Assembly: GCA_029204225.1 (NCBI GenBank)
Contig: CM055100.1
Span: 9,522,481-9,586,480, forward strand
Reading direction: 5' to 3'
Length of the DNA: 64,000 nucleotides
Source of the DNA: Diphasiastrum complanatum
Taxonomy: Eukaryota > Streptophyta > Lycopodiopsida > Lycopodiales > Lycopodiaceae
Part shown: positions 1-10,060 of the stretch, piece by piece
Position numbering within the stretch: the stretch's first letter is position 1
Layout: each line of letters opens with the position of its first letter
The notes under the pieces: generated by a model
Told to the model about the DNA's origin: nothing
The model's database searches: none
Seen by the model: only the letters and a program-made list of their open reading frames with translations
Position numbers and translations under genes: made by a program

Positions 1-532
1 GGGTCGTCATGTCCATGCCTCCCACCACCACTGCGCACCTCAAATGCATTCCAGATCCAAGAGCCTTGAATTGATCACAAATTTGAAAGGCAAGCTCCCG
101 GGTAGGGGTGAGTACCAGCGCAAAAATGCCATAAGGAACCTCTGCAAGCTTGTGCAGGATGGGCAAAGCAAAGGCTGCAGTCTTGCCACTACCAGTTTCA
201 GCCATACCCAGAACGTTCTTGCCCTTAAGGATCTGAGGCACGCAAGCCTGCTGCACTGGTGTTGGCTTGCGCATGCCCAGCTCCTTGCAAGCTCCAACAA
301 GCCATTCCGCAACTCCTAGTTCTTCAAACCCCATGCTAGCACGTTCAGCTGTTCCATAAAAATGAGCTTGAGCTTGTGCTTGCGCAGAGGTTTTAGCAAC
401 AATTGAGGAATTGTTCTGTTTTTTCCTATTATTCTTCTTAGGAATCGATGAAGCTTTGGAAAAAATTTGCACTGCTTGCTCCGGATCTTCCTCCTCCTCC
501 TCCTGCTCCTGCGCCGGGGGCATGTCCATCAT
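1..532 (-). CDS. RH36: DEAD-box ATP-dependent RNA helicase, RH36/Dbp8/DDX49 type (N-terminal part)
   Basis: Partial gene running off the left edge; 177 residues are visible without a break or intron. Residues 9-16 are acidic (mostly E) and 31-39 are basic (PKKNNRKKQ, possible nuclear signal). The Q motif is at 86-94 (GMRKPTPVQ), motif I at 111-118 (AETGSGKT), motif Ia at 143-148 (PTRELA) and the GG motif near 171. DEAD and SAT lie outside the window. The stretch with VVVGGMDM is characteristic of the Dbp8/DDX49/RH36 subfamily, nucleolar helicases acting in 18S rRNA maturation (family knowledge). The start is the first ATG after an in-frame stop in the 5' region; a second ATG follows at once. 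The subfamily could be confirmed only with the missing C-terminus. Confidence 0.9.
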   Translation of the reverse strand, partial: MMDMPPAQEQEEEEEDPEQAVQIFSKASSIPKKNNRKKQNNSSIVAKTSAQAQAQAHFYGTAERASMGFEELGVAEWLVGACKELGMRKPTPVQQACVPQILKGKNVLGMAETGSGKTAAFALPILHKLAEVPYGIFALVLTPTRELAFQICDQFKALGSGMHLRCAVVVGGMDMTT

Positions 533-637
533 GTTTGATTTCTTTTGGGATAGAAATTGCGATCGGATCGCAATGCTGCTACACCTTAGGCAACGCTGCA
601 GCTCTCAGCATCACTGATCAACAACTGCAAATCTCAA

Positions 638-653
638 AAACCCTAACCCTAAA
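638..653 (-). promoter_or_regulatory. Double telo-box in the helicase promoter/5' UTR
   Basis: AAACCCTAACCCTAAA on the plus strand, about 105 bp upstream of the helicase ATG. Telo-boxes (AAACCCTA) are known plant promoter elements enriched at ribosome-biogenesis and translation genes, which suits an rRNA-processing helicase. It is too short to be a telomere relic, but chance cannot be excluded. Confidence 0.55.
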
Positions 654-663
654 CCAACATATA

Positions 664-1190
664 ATAAATTTGCACTCTTTTTTTTAAGGTTTCCAACCTC
701 AGCACAAAGCTAAAAGATAAACGTGTCACTTTAGGTGAGTTGAGTTTAAGTATAGGCCCCAAAGGAAGGCCCTGTGCCCTAAAAACTTAATGATTTTTTA
801 TTTTATTTTTAAAAATAGCCCACGATTCACTAAAAATAAATTTAATAATTTAATTTAATGATAATTACATGATCAATATTTTTTAATAATAGTAAGCATA
901 TTTTATAGAGTGTAATGTGTTGTTGTATGTGTCTAAAAATAATGATAATGTGTTACACATTTATACTCCTCCAATTCTTGGAGTAATAAATTCATGTGTG
1001 ATATTGTGGCTTTTAAGGTTTTACCAAAATACAGTGTGAAAAAAACATTCAAAATGTACTAGTTAATTCTTCTAGAATGTAAGTTTTATTTCTTTTATTT
1101 TTTAAAATTTTGAATGACACCAAAGCTTTTCCAAATACAGCAATCCTTATTTTTAATGATGCTTGTACCATTCAGAAAAGCAGACTTTCT
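664..1190. other. AT-rich intergenic sequence
   Basis: No open frame or family similarity was recognised. The stretch has many A/T runs and is probably the distal promoter of the helicase plus decayed sequence. Confidence 0.5.
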
Positions 1191-1194
1191 ATCC

Positions 1195-1505
1195 ATTTGA
1201 TGTAGATTCCATCCGAGTAACATCGCTAAAGCAATTACCATGTGAAGTGTGTTTCACTTGGCCACAGGAGCGAAGGTCTCTTCGTAGCCAATGCCCTTAC
1301 TTACGCATAGCCTTGCATTATGTTTTGCAATGGTTCCATCGACATTGTACTTTGTCATGTATTCCCATTTGTTGTCAATGGGTCTTCTGGAAGATCCACT
1401 ATCTCCCAAGTATCATGGTGTTTGATGGAATTAATTTCCTCTTGCATTGCTTTTTGTCATATCTCTTGATCCTTGGCCTCCTCAAAGCAAGAGGGTTTAG
1501 TAGAT
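1195..1505 (-). pseudogene. Ty1/copia reverse-transcriptase fragment
   Basis: Reading the minus strand gives a broken copia RT start: AMQEEINSIKHHDTWEIVDL, then the region that normally reads K-P-I-G-C-K-W-V-Y, followed by shifted remnants of the DGT-AKHNARL and GIDYEETFAPVAK blocks. Stops and frameshifts occur every 20-40 codons. Only the N-terminal third of RT is present and no LTR is nearby. It is an old fragment, unrelated to the plus-strand copia at 2.7-8.2 kb. Confidence 0.75.
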
Positions 1506-1800
1506 GATATAAGGTTGCTCATAAGCGCGCGAGATTTACTTGAAACCTATCAAGTTTCATCTTTTCTCTCGTGAAACATAGTAGCTCAGAATCAAAACAC
1601 AATGTTGTGATTGTTCATATGCATATGTCAAAGTCCTCAACCCTCACCTATAAGGGCCATAAGGAACTTAAGTCATTAAAAATGATGGGAAAACTCATGA
1701 TCAAACAAAAAGGTTAAAGTATTTAGAATTAAATACCGTAGAACGGCAAAAATGAAATAAGCTACCTAAAAGCTAAGTAAAACTTAGAATAGAAAACTAA
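1506..1800. other. Unassigned AT-rich stretch
   Basis: No coding signal or repeat family was recognised between the copia RT scrap and the LINE 3' end. Confidence 0.4.
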
Positions 1801-1895
1801 TTACTTAAAACCAACTGCCCGATTTAAGTCAAAAATTAAATATTAAACTAATTACTCAAAATCAACTGCCTGATGTAAATCACTAACTAAAATAG
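1801..1895. repeat. Tandem duplication at the LINE 3' end
   Basis: The segment beginning ttacttaaaaccaactgccc at 1801 recurs diverged at 1852 (ttactcaaaatcaactgcct), so the last coding codons plus the adjacent sequence are duplicated with a period of about 51 bp. Confidence 0.5.
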
Positions 1896-2750
1896 ATCCA
1901 ATAATAGGTAATGCAGGAAGCTTTGAAGTAGCCGCTCCTGCAAACTGTGCTCGTCGAAGAATTGAAATCGCCTGTGAACGTTGTAATGCTATAGAAATAC
2001 GCTGACGGTAGAAAGAAATAATGACAGAAGGTAAAGTAATGCTTTGTCCTTGGCGTTTCACCATAAGCTCCGCACATAAAAATAAAAAATCATTAAATTT
2101 CTTGTGGAGACAACCATAAGTTTCCAAGGCAAAGGGGATGAAATCTTCACCGAGTGCACGATCATTATAATCTCTTTCTTTTTCTTGGGCTGCTTGAGAT
2201 GCAGTGGCCCCTTGCGTGGTGGAAGAACGACGAAGAAGGTCTTGACGAGAGGGATCAGCAATTACAACATCTCCCAGAGTACGAATTCCATCACGCTAGA
2301 GAACAAGGTCAACTCGTCGTCGGATAGATTGCGATGAAGGCCCTGGTAAACTGTGTGTCTGTTCTCGAACAACATGAAAGCCACTATCATGAGCAATAGC
2401 AGCCAGGGCATCACGAATGGAATCATGTGAAACAATACGTTCTCCACTTGATGGACAACGCATAAGATGAGTACCCAAGGAATCCAATACATGCCCACAT
2501 GAACACTTATAGATATCAATTAACATTGGATGTGGAAGTCCCAACCTGGTTCGAAGGGCAGTTATAAACAAGTCATTATTGAGTCTCAATAGTGGAAGAA
2601 CTGGACGTGCAACCAACCAAGCCCCTGCACCTGGACCAGCACAAGATAGAAGACGAGTTCGAACTACATCAGAAGGTGAATCTTTGATAAGCTGACCGAA
2701 AGAATAAGAGTGAAGATGCTCCATAATAGTCTTCTGAAAAACTCGTTGTT
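1801..2750 (-). mobile_element. LINE, C-terminal part: CCHC knuckle plus restriction-like endonuclease
   Basis: Minus-strand continuation of the RT at 8178-10060, separated from it by an inserted copia. An open frame (2724 to 2296) carries GAGAWLVARP, then a C-x-C-x9-H-x3-C knuckle near 2505-2455 (CSCGHVLDSLGTHLMRC). Next come SHDSIRDAL, where R2-like proteins usually have RH, and RRRVDLVL. After one TAG it resumes with GDVVIADPSRQDLL, YNDRALGEDFIPFALETYG and a C-terminal tail ending in TAA at 1852. This order matches the knuckle plus restriction-like endonuclease (RLE) at the C-terminus of single-ORF LINEs of the R2/NeSL/Hero/Utopia groups (family knowledge). One stop is visible in the endonuclease. 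The exact clade is not determinable by eye. Confidence 0.75.
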
Positions 2751-2756
2751 GATTTA

Positions 2757-2989
2757 GTTAGAAAGTTAGAATCATTGTGTGACTGTAAGTGGGTCCTATC
2801 AGTGGATAAGGATCAGTTGGCCTCGCCACGAGGCAAGTCGACGGGACACGCGTCCCGCCAACGGCAACCTGGGTCATGCATGGGTTGCTTGAGTGAACAA
2901 CTATATGTACAGTGTAATTTCATTTTGAGAAATACAGTTGCTATGTGAGCTTGTTGAGGAGAGTGATTTTCTGTCTGTGTTACTGTGTA
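2757..2989 (+). repeat. 5' LTR of the nested copia element
   Basis: Matches the 3' LTR at 7963-8177 along its whole length. Six substitutions are seen, plus about 23 extra bases in this copy (near 2828-2850). Both copies end at GTTACTGTGTA. The start is only approximate (AGTTAGAA), and the usual TG...CA ends are not obvious. No clear target-site duplication was found next to the LINE sequence. Confidence 0.8.
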
Positions 2990-3014
2990 CGGGGAGTGTA
3001 CACAGTACAGTGTC

Positions 3015-3310
3015 GCCGTTGAAGAGAGCTTCGGAATGGCTTATTCCTCATTTCTTCTATTTCTTCAAAGTCTTTAGGCGCCATATCAGAACTCAACTCG
3101 TGCCCTTTCTCTATTGGAGTACTCATGACTTTTGAATCAGTCATTTGATAACGAATGAGCATCTCGTGGATGCACCTAGACTGACTCATGATGGTAACAT
3201 CTGCAGCAATATTTCTTTCTATCTCAATTCGCAAGCAATAAGCCAATTCCTCCAAATCTTTTAGAAAGGCTAGAAATAGATTAATCCCATAAGTTAGTGG
3301 ATACTTATGG
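3015..3310 (-). pseudogene. Copia RT fragment inserted in the leader of the nested element
   Basis: The minus strand reads LEELAYCLRIEIERN, SQSRCIHEMLIRYQM, STPIEKGHEL and EEMRNKPFRSS, the RT segment just after the YVDD box. Its sequence differs from the RT of the surrounding plus-strand copia, so it comes from another family. It lies between the 5' LTR and gag, in opposite orientation. Confidence 0.75.
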
Positions 3311-3766
3311 AAGACCCTCCTTGCCATAAAAGAAGAGTTCGGGGTTTTATGACAGGTTGAAGACGGAAAGAGAAGCATTGGTGCACGGTTTCTAATTTAT
3401 AGAGGCTTGCTAAGCTCAGCAGAGGGATTATTAGCCTGTGCATAGCATCAGACAGAGAAAAATTTGGTGAAAATTTGACAATTTCTAAGCCAGCTGAAAA
3501 TCGAAACCAGACTTGGGGTTACGGTTTTTATACATAACTGGTGATTTCTTCGCTGTTTGTGCACCGTTTTGGATGCCGTAAGGACAGGAAGGAAGCTAAT
3601 CACACTGTTAATCAGCCATGGAGAGATTCTGAGGTTTATGTCAGAGATTTGTCTCCAGACAGTTAACCTAGCATATTTGCGGTAAAAAGGTGAAAAAGCC
3701 ACTTTGTCAAGTTGAGCTAAAATAACCATTTCTCCACAGAATTTCCTGACTGAACATTCTAAAGTC
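3311..3766 (+). other. Probable untranslated leader of the nested copia
   Basis: Non-coding sequence between the foreign RT scrap and the gag ATG at 3767. No primer binding site of the TGGTATCAGAGC type was found after the 5' LTR. Confidence 0.4.
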
Positions 3767-4640
3767 ATGGATTCAGTAGGGCGACCCTGCTCCAGGCCTC
3801 AGATCGTTGAGTGAAAGTAGCAAATTGGATGGGATTTCCAACTATGCAGTGTGGAAATTCAAAATAAAAAACATACTGATGGAGAAAGATGTGTGGGAAG
3901 TCGTCACAGGTGATGAGAGAAGGCCGCCAAATGAAGCAGACATCAAAGTGTTCGACGAAAAGATGAGAAAAGCTTTGACCTTCATTAACTTGTCAGTGAA
4001 GGATCACATCATTACCCACATTTGTGATGCTATTACACCCAGACAGGCATGGGATGTGCTAAAGGAGCAATTCAAGACGTCAAATCCATCAAGAATCATG
4101 TTTCTGAAGTCAAAGTTGAATAGTGCCCGCATGGAGCAAGGAGAGCACATTCAGACGTACATGACCAGAATCAAGACAATGAGAGATGAACTGCATTCTA
4201 TTGGAGAACGCATACGTGATGTGGAGCTGGTGCATAATGCATTATGCGACATTGCAGAACCCTATCAGATGTTTGTGAGCGGAATAGCATCAAGAGAAAG
4301 ATTGCCAACCTTTGACGAGCTCACATGAATCTTGATGCAGGAAGAGCAACGACGAGAAATGGTGAAAGCTAGACGTCAAAATACTGATGATCAGGCACTT
4401 GCGACACGCCAAAAACAAGGCAAGGGCAAGGGCAAGAAGAAGACTAAACAGCAATTTGCCAAGTCTCAGGAGGATGAGGGATCTTCCAGCAAAACTAAGA
4501 AAAAAGGCAAGTGTTTCGATTGCGGTAAAAAGGGCCACTAGAAGAGTGAATGTCGCAAATTCCTAGCGGAACAAGGCAAGGGAAAACCAAAACAAGCAGA
4601 TAACCTTGTCGATGAAGGTGAGCTTGAAGACTCTAGCATC
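3767..4640 (+). pseudogene. Copia gag (UBN2 type with zinc knuckle)
   Basis: ATG at 3767 starts MDSV and soon shifts frame. From 3807 the gag reads LDGISNYAVWKFKIKNILME, followed by the UBN2 helices (AWDVLKEQF, ARMEQGEHIQTYMTRIKTM). A TGA interrupts at 4326. A lysine-rich linker precedes the knuckle CFDCGKKGHxKSEC, where a TAG at 4539-4541 falls just after the histidine. The frame then runs into the protease. Non-functional as it stands, but every gag part is present. Confidence 0.88.
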
Positions 4641-6150
4641 TTCATATCTGCATTGTCATCTAATCAAGATGATCAAGCATGGTATATTGACTCAGGAGCC
4701 ACAAGACACATGACAGGTAACAAGCACTGGTACAGTAGTTTGAAGGCATTGGATAATGGAACATCTGTTTCACAAGCAAATGGTGAGGTGTGCATGATCA
4801 AGGGGATAGGCACAGTTTCAATCCAATTGCTTGACAGCAAAAGCAGGATGATCAGGAAGGTACTTTACATACCAGGTTTGAAGAAAAATCTACTTTCTGT
4901 TGGAGTCATTACTGATCAAAAGTTGAAAGTAGAATTCGCCCATGATCATTGCTTTGTGAAGGATGCGAACCAAAAGTTCAAAGTTATTGCGAATGGAGTA
5001 AGAGAGCCCAATACAAAATTGTACAGGTTGAATGCCACAATCAAGGGACAACATGGACTTGTGTCATCCGTTCCTTCGCAAACTGAGTTGTGGCACAAGA
5101 AGCTTGGTCACTTGAACTTGGGAAGCCTCAGTTTGATGAGAAAATTGGAGATGGTAACATGATTGCCTACAATAGAAGATCACTTGAAATTGATGTGCGA
5201 ATCTTGTATATATGGGAAGCAGCATCGAGAGAAGTTCAATAAAGGGGGTGTTGCAAGAGCAAAGAACATCCTGGATTTAATCCACACAGATTTATGCGGG
5301 CCCATGAGGACCATGTCCTTAGAAAAAGCCTTCTATTTCATGACCTTTATTGATGATATGTCACGTAAGACGTGGATCTACTTCTTGAAGAAGAAATCAG
5401 ATGCTTTTGATAACTTCAAGAACTTCAAAAACTTGGTCGAAAATCAGACAGGTAAGAAGATCAAAGTCCTAAGATCAGATAGTGGAGGTGAGTATAAGTC
5501 TAATGACTTCAATGATCTTTGTGATCAATGTTGGATTAAAAGACAGTTTACGCAAGCTCATACTTGTGCTCTCAATGGTGTAGCTGAGCGCAAAAATCGT
5601 ACGATTGTGAAAAGTGCCAGATCTATGCTAGCTGATGAAATTACCAAAAGATTTTTGGTCAGAAGCATGTAGCACGGCAGTCTATCTTCAAAATAGAAGT
5701 CCTACCATTGCCATACCAAAAATTACACCTGAGGAAGCATTCACAAAGAAGAAGCCAAAGGTGAACCACTTGCGAATCTTTGGATGTAAGGCCTTTGTAC
5801 ATATTCCTAAGGAAGAAAGACGTAAACTTGATGTAAAAGCTATCAAGTGCATATTCCTAGGATATGATGATCGCGTGAAGGGCTATAGATGTTTTGATCC
5901 AGTCGAAAAGAAAATCCATATAAGCCGAGATGTTATCTTTGATGAATCCAAGATGTATGAAGACGAAGATGCTGAGAAGATAGACACATCCAGTAGAAGA
6001 AATGGCATAGTGAGGATACAACTTGATGATGATCCATTCATTGACCTTCCGAGTGATGAACATGAGGATACATCTCAAGATACTACGTCTCAACCTCAAG
6101 AAACAGGTTGGAGAGGTAGGGACAAACCTTTTGGTGCAAAGAAGGATTGA
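4641..6150 (+). pseudogene. Copia protease and integrase
   Basis: Protease active site WYIDSGATRHMT at about 4680-4715. The integrase HHCC finger is LWHKKLGHLN ... MCESCIYGK (5090-5215), interrupted by a TGA at 5161. The catalytic D, D and E occur in IHTDLCGPM (about 5283), RSDSGGEY (about 5475) and GVAERKNR (about 5580). A frameshift near 5635 moves translation to the next frame, where the C-terminal part (FWSEACSTAVYLQNRSPT, IFGCKAFVHIP, GYDDRVKGYRCFDP) continues to a stop near 6148. All three catalytic residues are retained, so breakage is recent relative to other copies in the window. Confidence 0.9.
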
Positions 6151-7867
6151 AATTGCAGGTGACAAACGCAAGGAGAAAGATGTACCGTGGGATACATTTT
6201 CACCAGGAAGCCGATCACCTGACAGAAAGCTCCCTAAGTGGTTTGAGAGATTGATGGAGAGCCGCGATATAGATGACTTTCCAGGATCATCTAACCAAGG
6301 AGAGCTAAGAAGATCAACAAGAGAGAAGGTACTACCTGAAAGGTATGAAGCAAATTATGCTCTGTTATCCAGAGGACCTTCGACTTATGGTGAAGCGAAG
6401 GATGATGACATTTGGATCAAAGCCATGGGAGAGGAGATGGAGTCAATTGCTAAGCATAGCACATGGGACTTAGTAGAACCACTAGTTGGCAAGAAACCCA
6501 TTGGTTGCAAATGGGTATATAGAACTAAGTACCATGCAGATGGAAGCATAGCAAAGCACAAAGAAAGATTGGTAATCAAAGGGTACACACAAAATAAAGG
6601 CATTGACTATGAAGAGACCTTTGCGTCGGTGTGTAAGTGGAATACTCTACGTCTACTTATTGCTTTAGCTTCACATTTTGGTTGGCCTTTGCATCAGATG
6701 GATGTGAAATCTACTTTTCTAAATGGTGAGTTAGAAGAAGAAGTGTTCATGGATCAACCTGAAGGCTTTGTAACGAAAGGACAGGAAAATAAAGTATGTC
6801 GCTTGAAGAAAGCGCTTTATGGTCTTAAATAAGCACCACCTGCGTGGTATAGCAGGATTGATGCCTAATCTCGTTCAAAGGGGATGGTGAGAACACATTC
6901 TGATCCAAATCTATATGTCTTATGCTTTGATGGTATGGTTGCTTTGATTGCTCTTTATGTTGATGACTTGATTATTACGGGAAATAATCAAGAGATGATA
7001 GACATAATCAAGAAAGACCTCATGAAACAATTTGAGATGACGGATCTCAGCCTGATGCATTACTGCCTTGGAGTAGAAGTGTGACAAAAAGGACATGAAG
7101 TGGGTTTAACACAGGTGGAATATGTCAAAGAGTTACTACACAGGTTTAGGTTGCAGGATTGCAAACCAGTAAACACTCCTATTGAACCAGGTAAAAAGCT
7201 TTCTAAGCTTGATGAATCACAATCATTTGATGCTACGCTACATAGACAGTTAGTAGGGAGCTTGATTTACCTTACCACAACTAGACCAGATATATGCTAT
7301 GTTGTTGGCATTGTAAGTCAGTTTATGGCAGCACCTACGGAAACGCATTGGAAAGCAGCTAAACGCATTTTGCGTTATGTGAAAGGCACATCAGAGTATG
7401 GCTTGATTTACAGGAAGCATGATGGTTTACCTGAGTTGTGTGGCCACGTGGATGCGGACTGGGGAGGTGACTATGATGATCGTAGATCCACCACAGGATA
7501 TATATTCCAGTTTTGTGGTAATTGTTTTTCCTGGTCTAGTAAGAAGCAAAGTACAATTGCTCTTTCTACCACAGAAGCAGAGTATAAGGCAATGTGTAGT
7601 GCTGCACAAGAAGCTATATGGTTGAGACAAATATTGGAAGAGATTGGCATGAAGCAGAAAAATCCCACAACTTTACATAGCGACAGTCAGAGTGGCATTC
7701 AGCTAGCAAAGAATCCAATGTTCCATGCGAGAACTAAACACATTGAGATTCAATATCACTTCATACGTGAAAGACTGCTAAGTCGTGAAATTCATGTTGT
7801 TCATTGTAGCACAGAAGAACAACTAGCTGATATTTTCACTAAGCCACTTACTGGAGAAAAGTTTTGA
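6151..7867 (+). pseudogene. Copia reverse transcriptase and RNase H
   Basis: RT begins near 6400 (WIKAMGEEMESI, GCKWVYRTKYHADGSIAKHK) and runs through HQMDVKSTFLNGELEEEVFM to LKKALYGLK, where a TAA replaces the expected Q codon (about 6830). A broken 60-bp stretch follows, then YVDDLIITG at about 6957-6983, a TGA at 7082, and an open frame 7100-7867. That frame carries the RNase H blocks VDADWGGDYDDRRSTTGY, STTEAEYKAM, LHSDSQSGIQLAKNP and EEQLADIFTKPL. The order IN-RT-RH identifies Ty1/copia. The final codons are shifted at about 7865. Confidence 0.9.
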
Positions 7868-7950
7868 TAAGTTTAGATCAAAACTTTCTGTATTTAAAAT
7901 TTGTTGACTTTAAAGCTATGTATATGACTGTATAAAAAGTGACTCTACTT

Positions 7951-7962
7951 AAAAGGAGAGAG
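7951..7962 (+). other. Polypurine tract of the nested copia
   Basis: AAAAGGAGAGAG directly abuts the 3' LTR, the expected site of plus-strand priming. Confidence 0.7.
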
Positions 7963-8177
7963 TTAGAATTAAAGTTAGAATTACTGTGTGACTGTAAGTG
8001 GGTCCTATCAGTGGATAAGGATCAGTTGGCCTCGCCCGCGTCTCGCCAACGGCAACCTGGGTCATGCATGGGTTGCCTGAGTGAACAACTATATGTACAG
8101 TGTAATTTCATTTTGAGAAATACAGTTGCTATGTGAGCTTGCTGAGGAGAGTGATTTTTTGTCTGTGTTACTGTGTA
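7963..8177 (+). repeat. 3' LTR of the nested copia element
   Basis: About 215 bp, colinear with 2757-2989. All six substitutions between the LTRs are C/T differences on the plus strand. The LINE reading frame resumes on the minus strand immediately to its right. Confidence 0.8.
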
Positions 8178-10060
8178 GCATGATCTATGTTCTTGTGCAA
8201 AGCAAATTCTAAGTGATTTGTCACCAAAGATTCAAAGGGAGGCACAAAGTAAATCTCGAGCAGTGCGTAGAGCTTGTTGAAAAGCAAAATTGCTAGTTTC
8301 CACATGAGTTACCGCATCAAGAAGAAGAGGCTGGTTACCCTGCTGAAACCTGGAGACTAGTGCAAAGGCAACAAGAGTCCAACTTCCAAGAAAAGCACCT
8401 GGTGCAATGCAAGCAGTAGATACAAGGCCAACACCGCCAGAGGAAGCAAGAAGAGAAATTTGCCGCTTAGAAAACTGACCTTCACAGGTGTCAAAGGTTC
8501 CTGGCCCCAAAAGACGACCAAATACACCCAATAAAGCATCATCAAAATCTCGAAGTAAGGATATTATATCAGGTGAAGGAGATACGCAACGTAGAAGATA
8601 GCTAGGACGTTGAGCAAAGCACTGAGTGAGAATTCTAAATGCAACCTGAGAATTTCCATGCTTTGGCAACAAATCAGAATGTCGAGCAAAACCATCCAGA
8701 GCTTCCCGCATAAATGAATTAACATATCTAGAAGAACCAATCGGAACACCCAAAGCCTTAATCCCAAGCTGAGGAGTAATGAAACCTTTAGGCAATGAGA
8801 TATTTGCTGGAAGGCCTTTTGGGCACCAAGCAACGCACTTATCCTTGTTCACTGTAAGCCCAATAAAAGAAAGTTGAGCTAAGAAATGCAAAAAGGCAGG
8901 GACAACTTCACTTGCAGGCCCCACAATATGAGTATCATCCACAATAGAGGGGAAAAGACAGGACTGAAAAGCTGAAGTTGTAGCACGCAATGCTTTATAA
9001 TGTGCCAAAGCAAAGAGAGGACCACCCAAAGGATCCCCTTGTTGAGTTTCTTCAGCAGAAGAAATGACGGTAACATCACCAGCACGAGAAGCATGACTAA
9101 AGTATAAAGGAGAACTTTTTGAATAGAAGCTCCGCACAAAAGGAATAAGCATAGCAAGTGTATCTTGAGCACCACGAAGTTCTTGAAAGATAGCCACTAG
9201 AGAAACTGAGTTAAAAGCATTAACAACATCAATTTGCAATACTACCTAGTCAGGATGAATATCCAAAATAGCGCGTAAAGTATGAACGACTGTCTCACAA
9301 CTGCCAGGAGTAGCACACCCAAATTGAAATGGAAAAAGATGAGCATGAAAGGGTTCTCGAGACTGGAAACAGAGTGCCCTTGCCACCAACCTGTATAAAC
9401 ATTCCCCCACTGCAATTGGACGCACACCACCAGAAGCTTTATCCAATGCTAAAAGATGAGTAGCACCTAAAAAATGAGCAACTGAAGGTGGGATTTGCCC
9501 AGATGCAATGAAAGAGCACACCTTGAAGAGAAGATCAAAGCCACTAGCAGAATCTTCTGGTGAAAAACAATCACGTAGATGTTCAAAAACCATTCCTGAA
9601 GGTCCACCGGCTGAGAGATGAGGACTACACAGAAAAGCTTTCATAAAATGAGCTTTTGCAAGTTGAAGATCGGAGTCAGGTTGAAAGTCTTTCACAAATA
9701 AAGGAAAAATATCACTTGCATGGGGATGGAGTTGTTTCAATGCCTGAATAGTTGTAGAAGAAGGTGCTGCCGAAATTGATGGAGCAAGAGCATGTGCAGC
9801 CCGAGAAAATTCACCAGCTTGTCCAAGCAAAACACAATGACGTAGACGACTATGAATATGAATGGAACCCAAGTCGGAGTCTGAATTAAACTCCCATTTT
9901 GCTGCAAGTGCATTGCAACGAAAAAAAAGTTCCTCTTGCAAATTTTCCCAATCACCTGACATGAAACAACGAATTCTGTTACGTGTTTCCCGATGACCTG
10001 CTTCAAACTATGTGCCTGAAACTGCTGGTAGTAAAGGTATGATTTAAATTTTTTGTTGAG
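8178..10060 (-). mobile_element. LINE, reverse-transcriptase part (RLE-type single-ORF element)
   Basis: From 9962 leftward, a frame (upstream residues reading FEAGHRETRNRIRCF) carries RT motifs LSAGGPSGM, DKASGGVRPIAVGECLYRLV and FQFGCATPGSCETVVH. After one TAG at 9246-9248 it continues with motif A (QIDVVNAFNSV), B (QQGDPLGGPLFAL, about 9040), C (SIVDDTHIVG, about 8940, V-DD rather than Y-DD), D (GLTVNKDKCVAW) and E (ALGVPIGS). A TGA ends the long frame at 8232, but in-frame residues run on to the copia boundary and would join the segment at 2750. All RT catalytic aspartates are present. No apurinic endonuclease or upstream ORF is seen. The 5' end beyond 10060 is truncated or frameshifted. 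Confidence 0.85.

Noticed and set aside
40-312. Open frame on the minus strand (90 codons) and one on the plus strand over the helicase
   Set aside because: They are out-of-frame shadows; the true frame gives all helicase motifs without interruption.
1852-2127. Separate small minus-strand genes at 1852-2261
   Set aside because: They are frames of the broken endonuclease end of the LINE, not independent genes.
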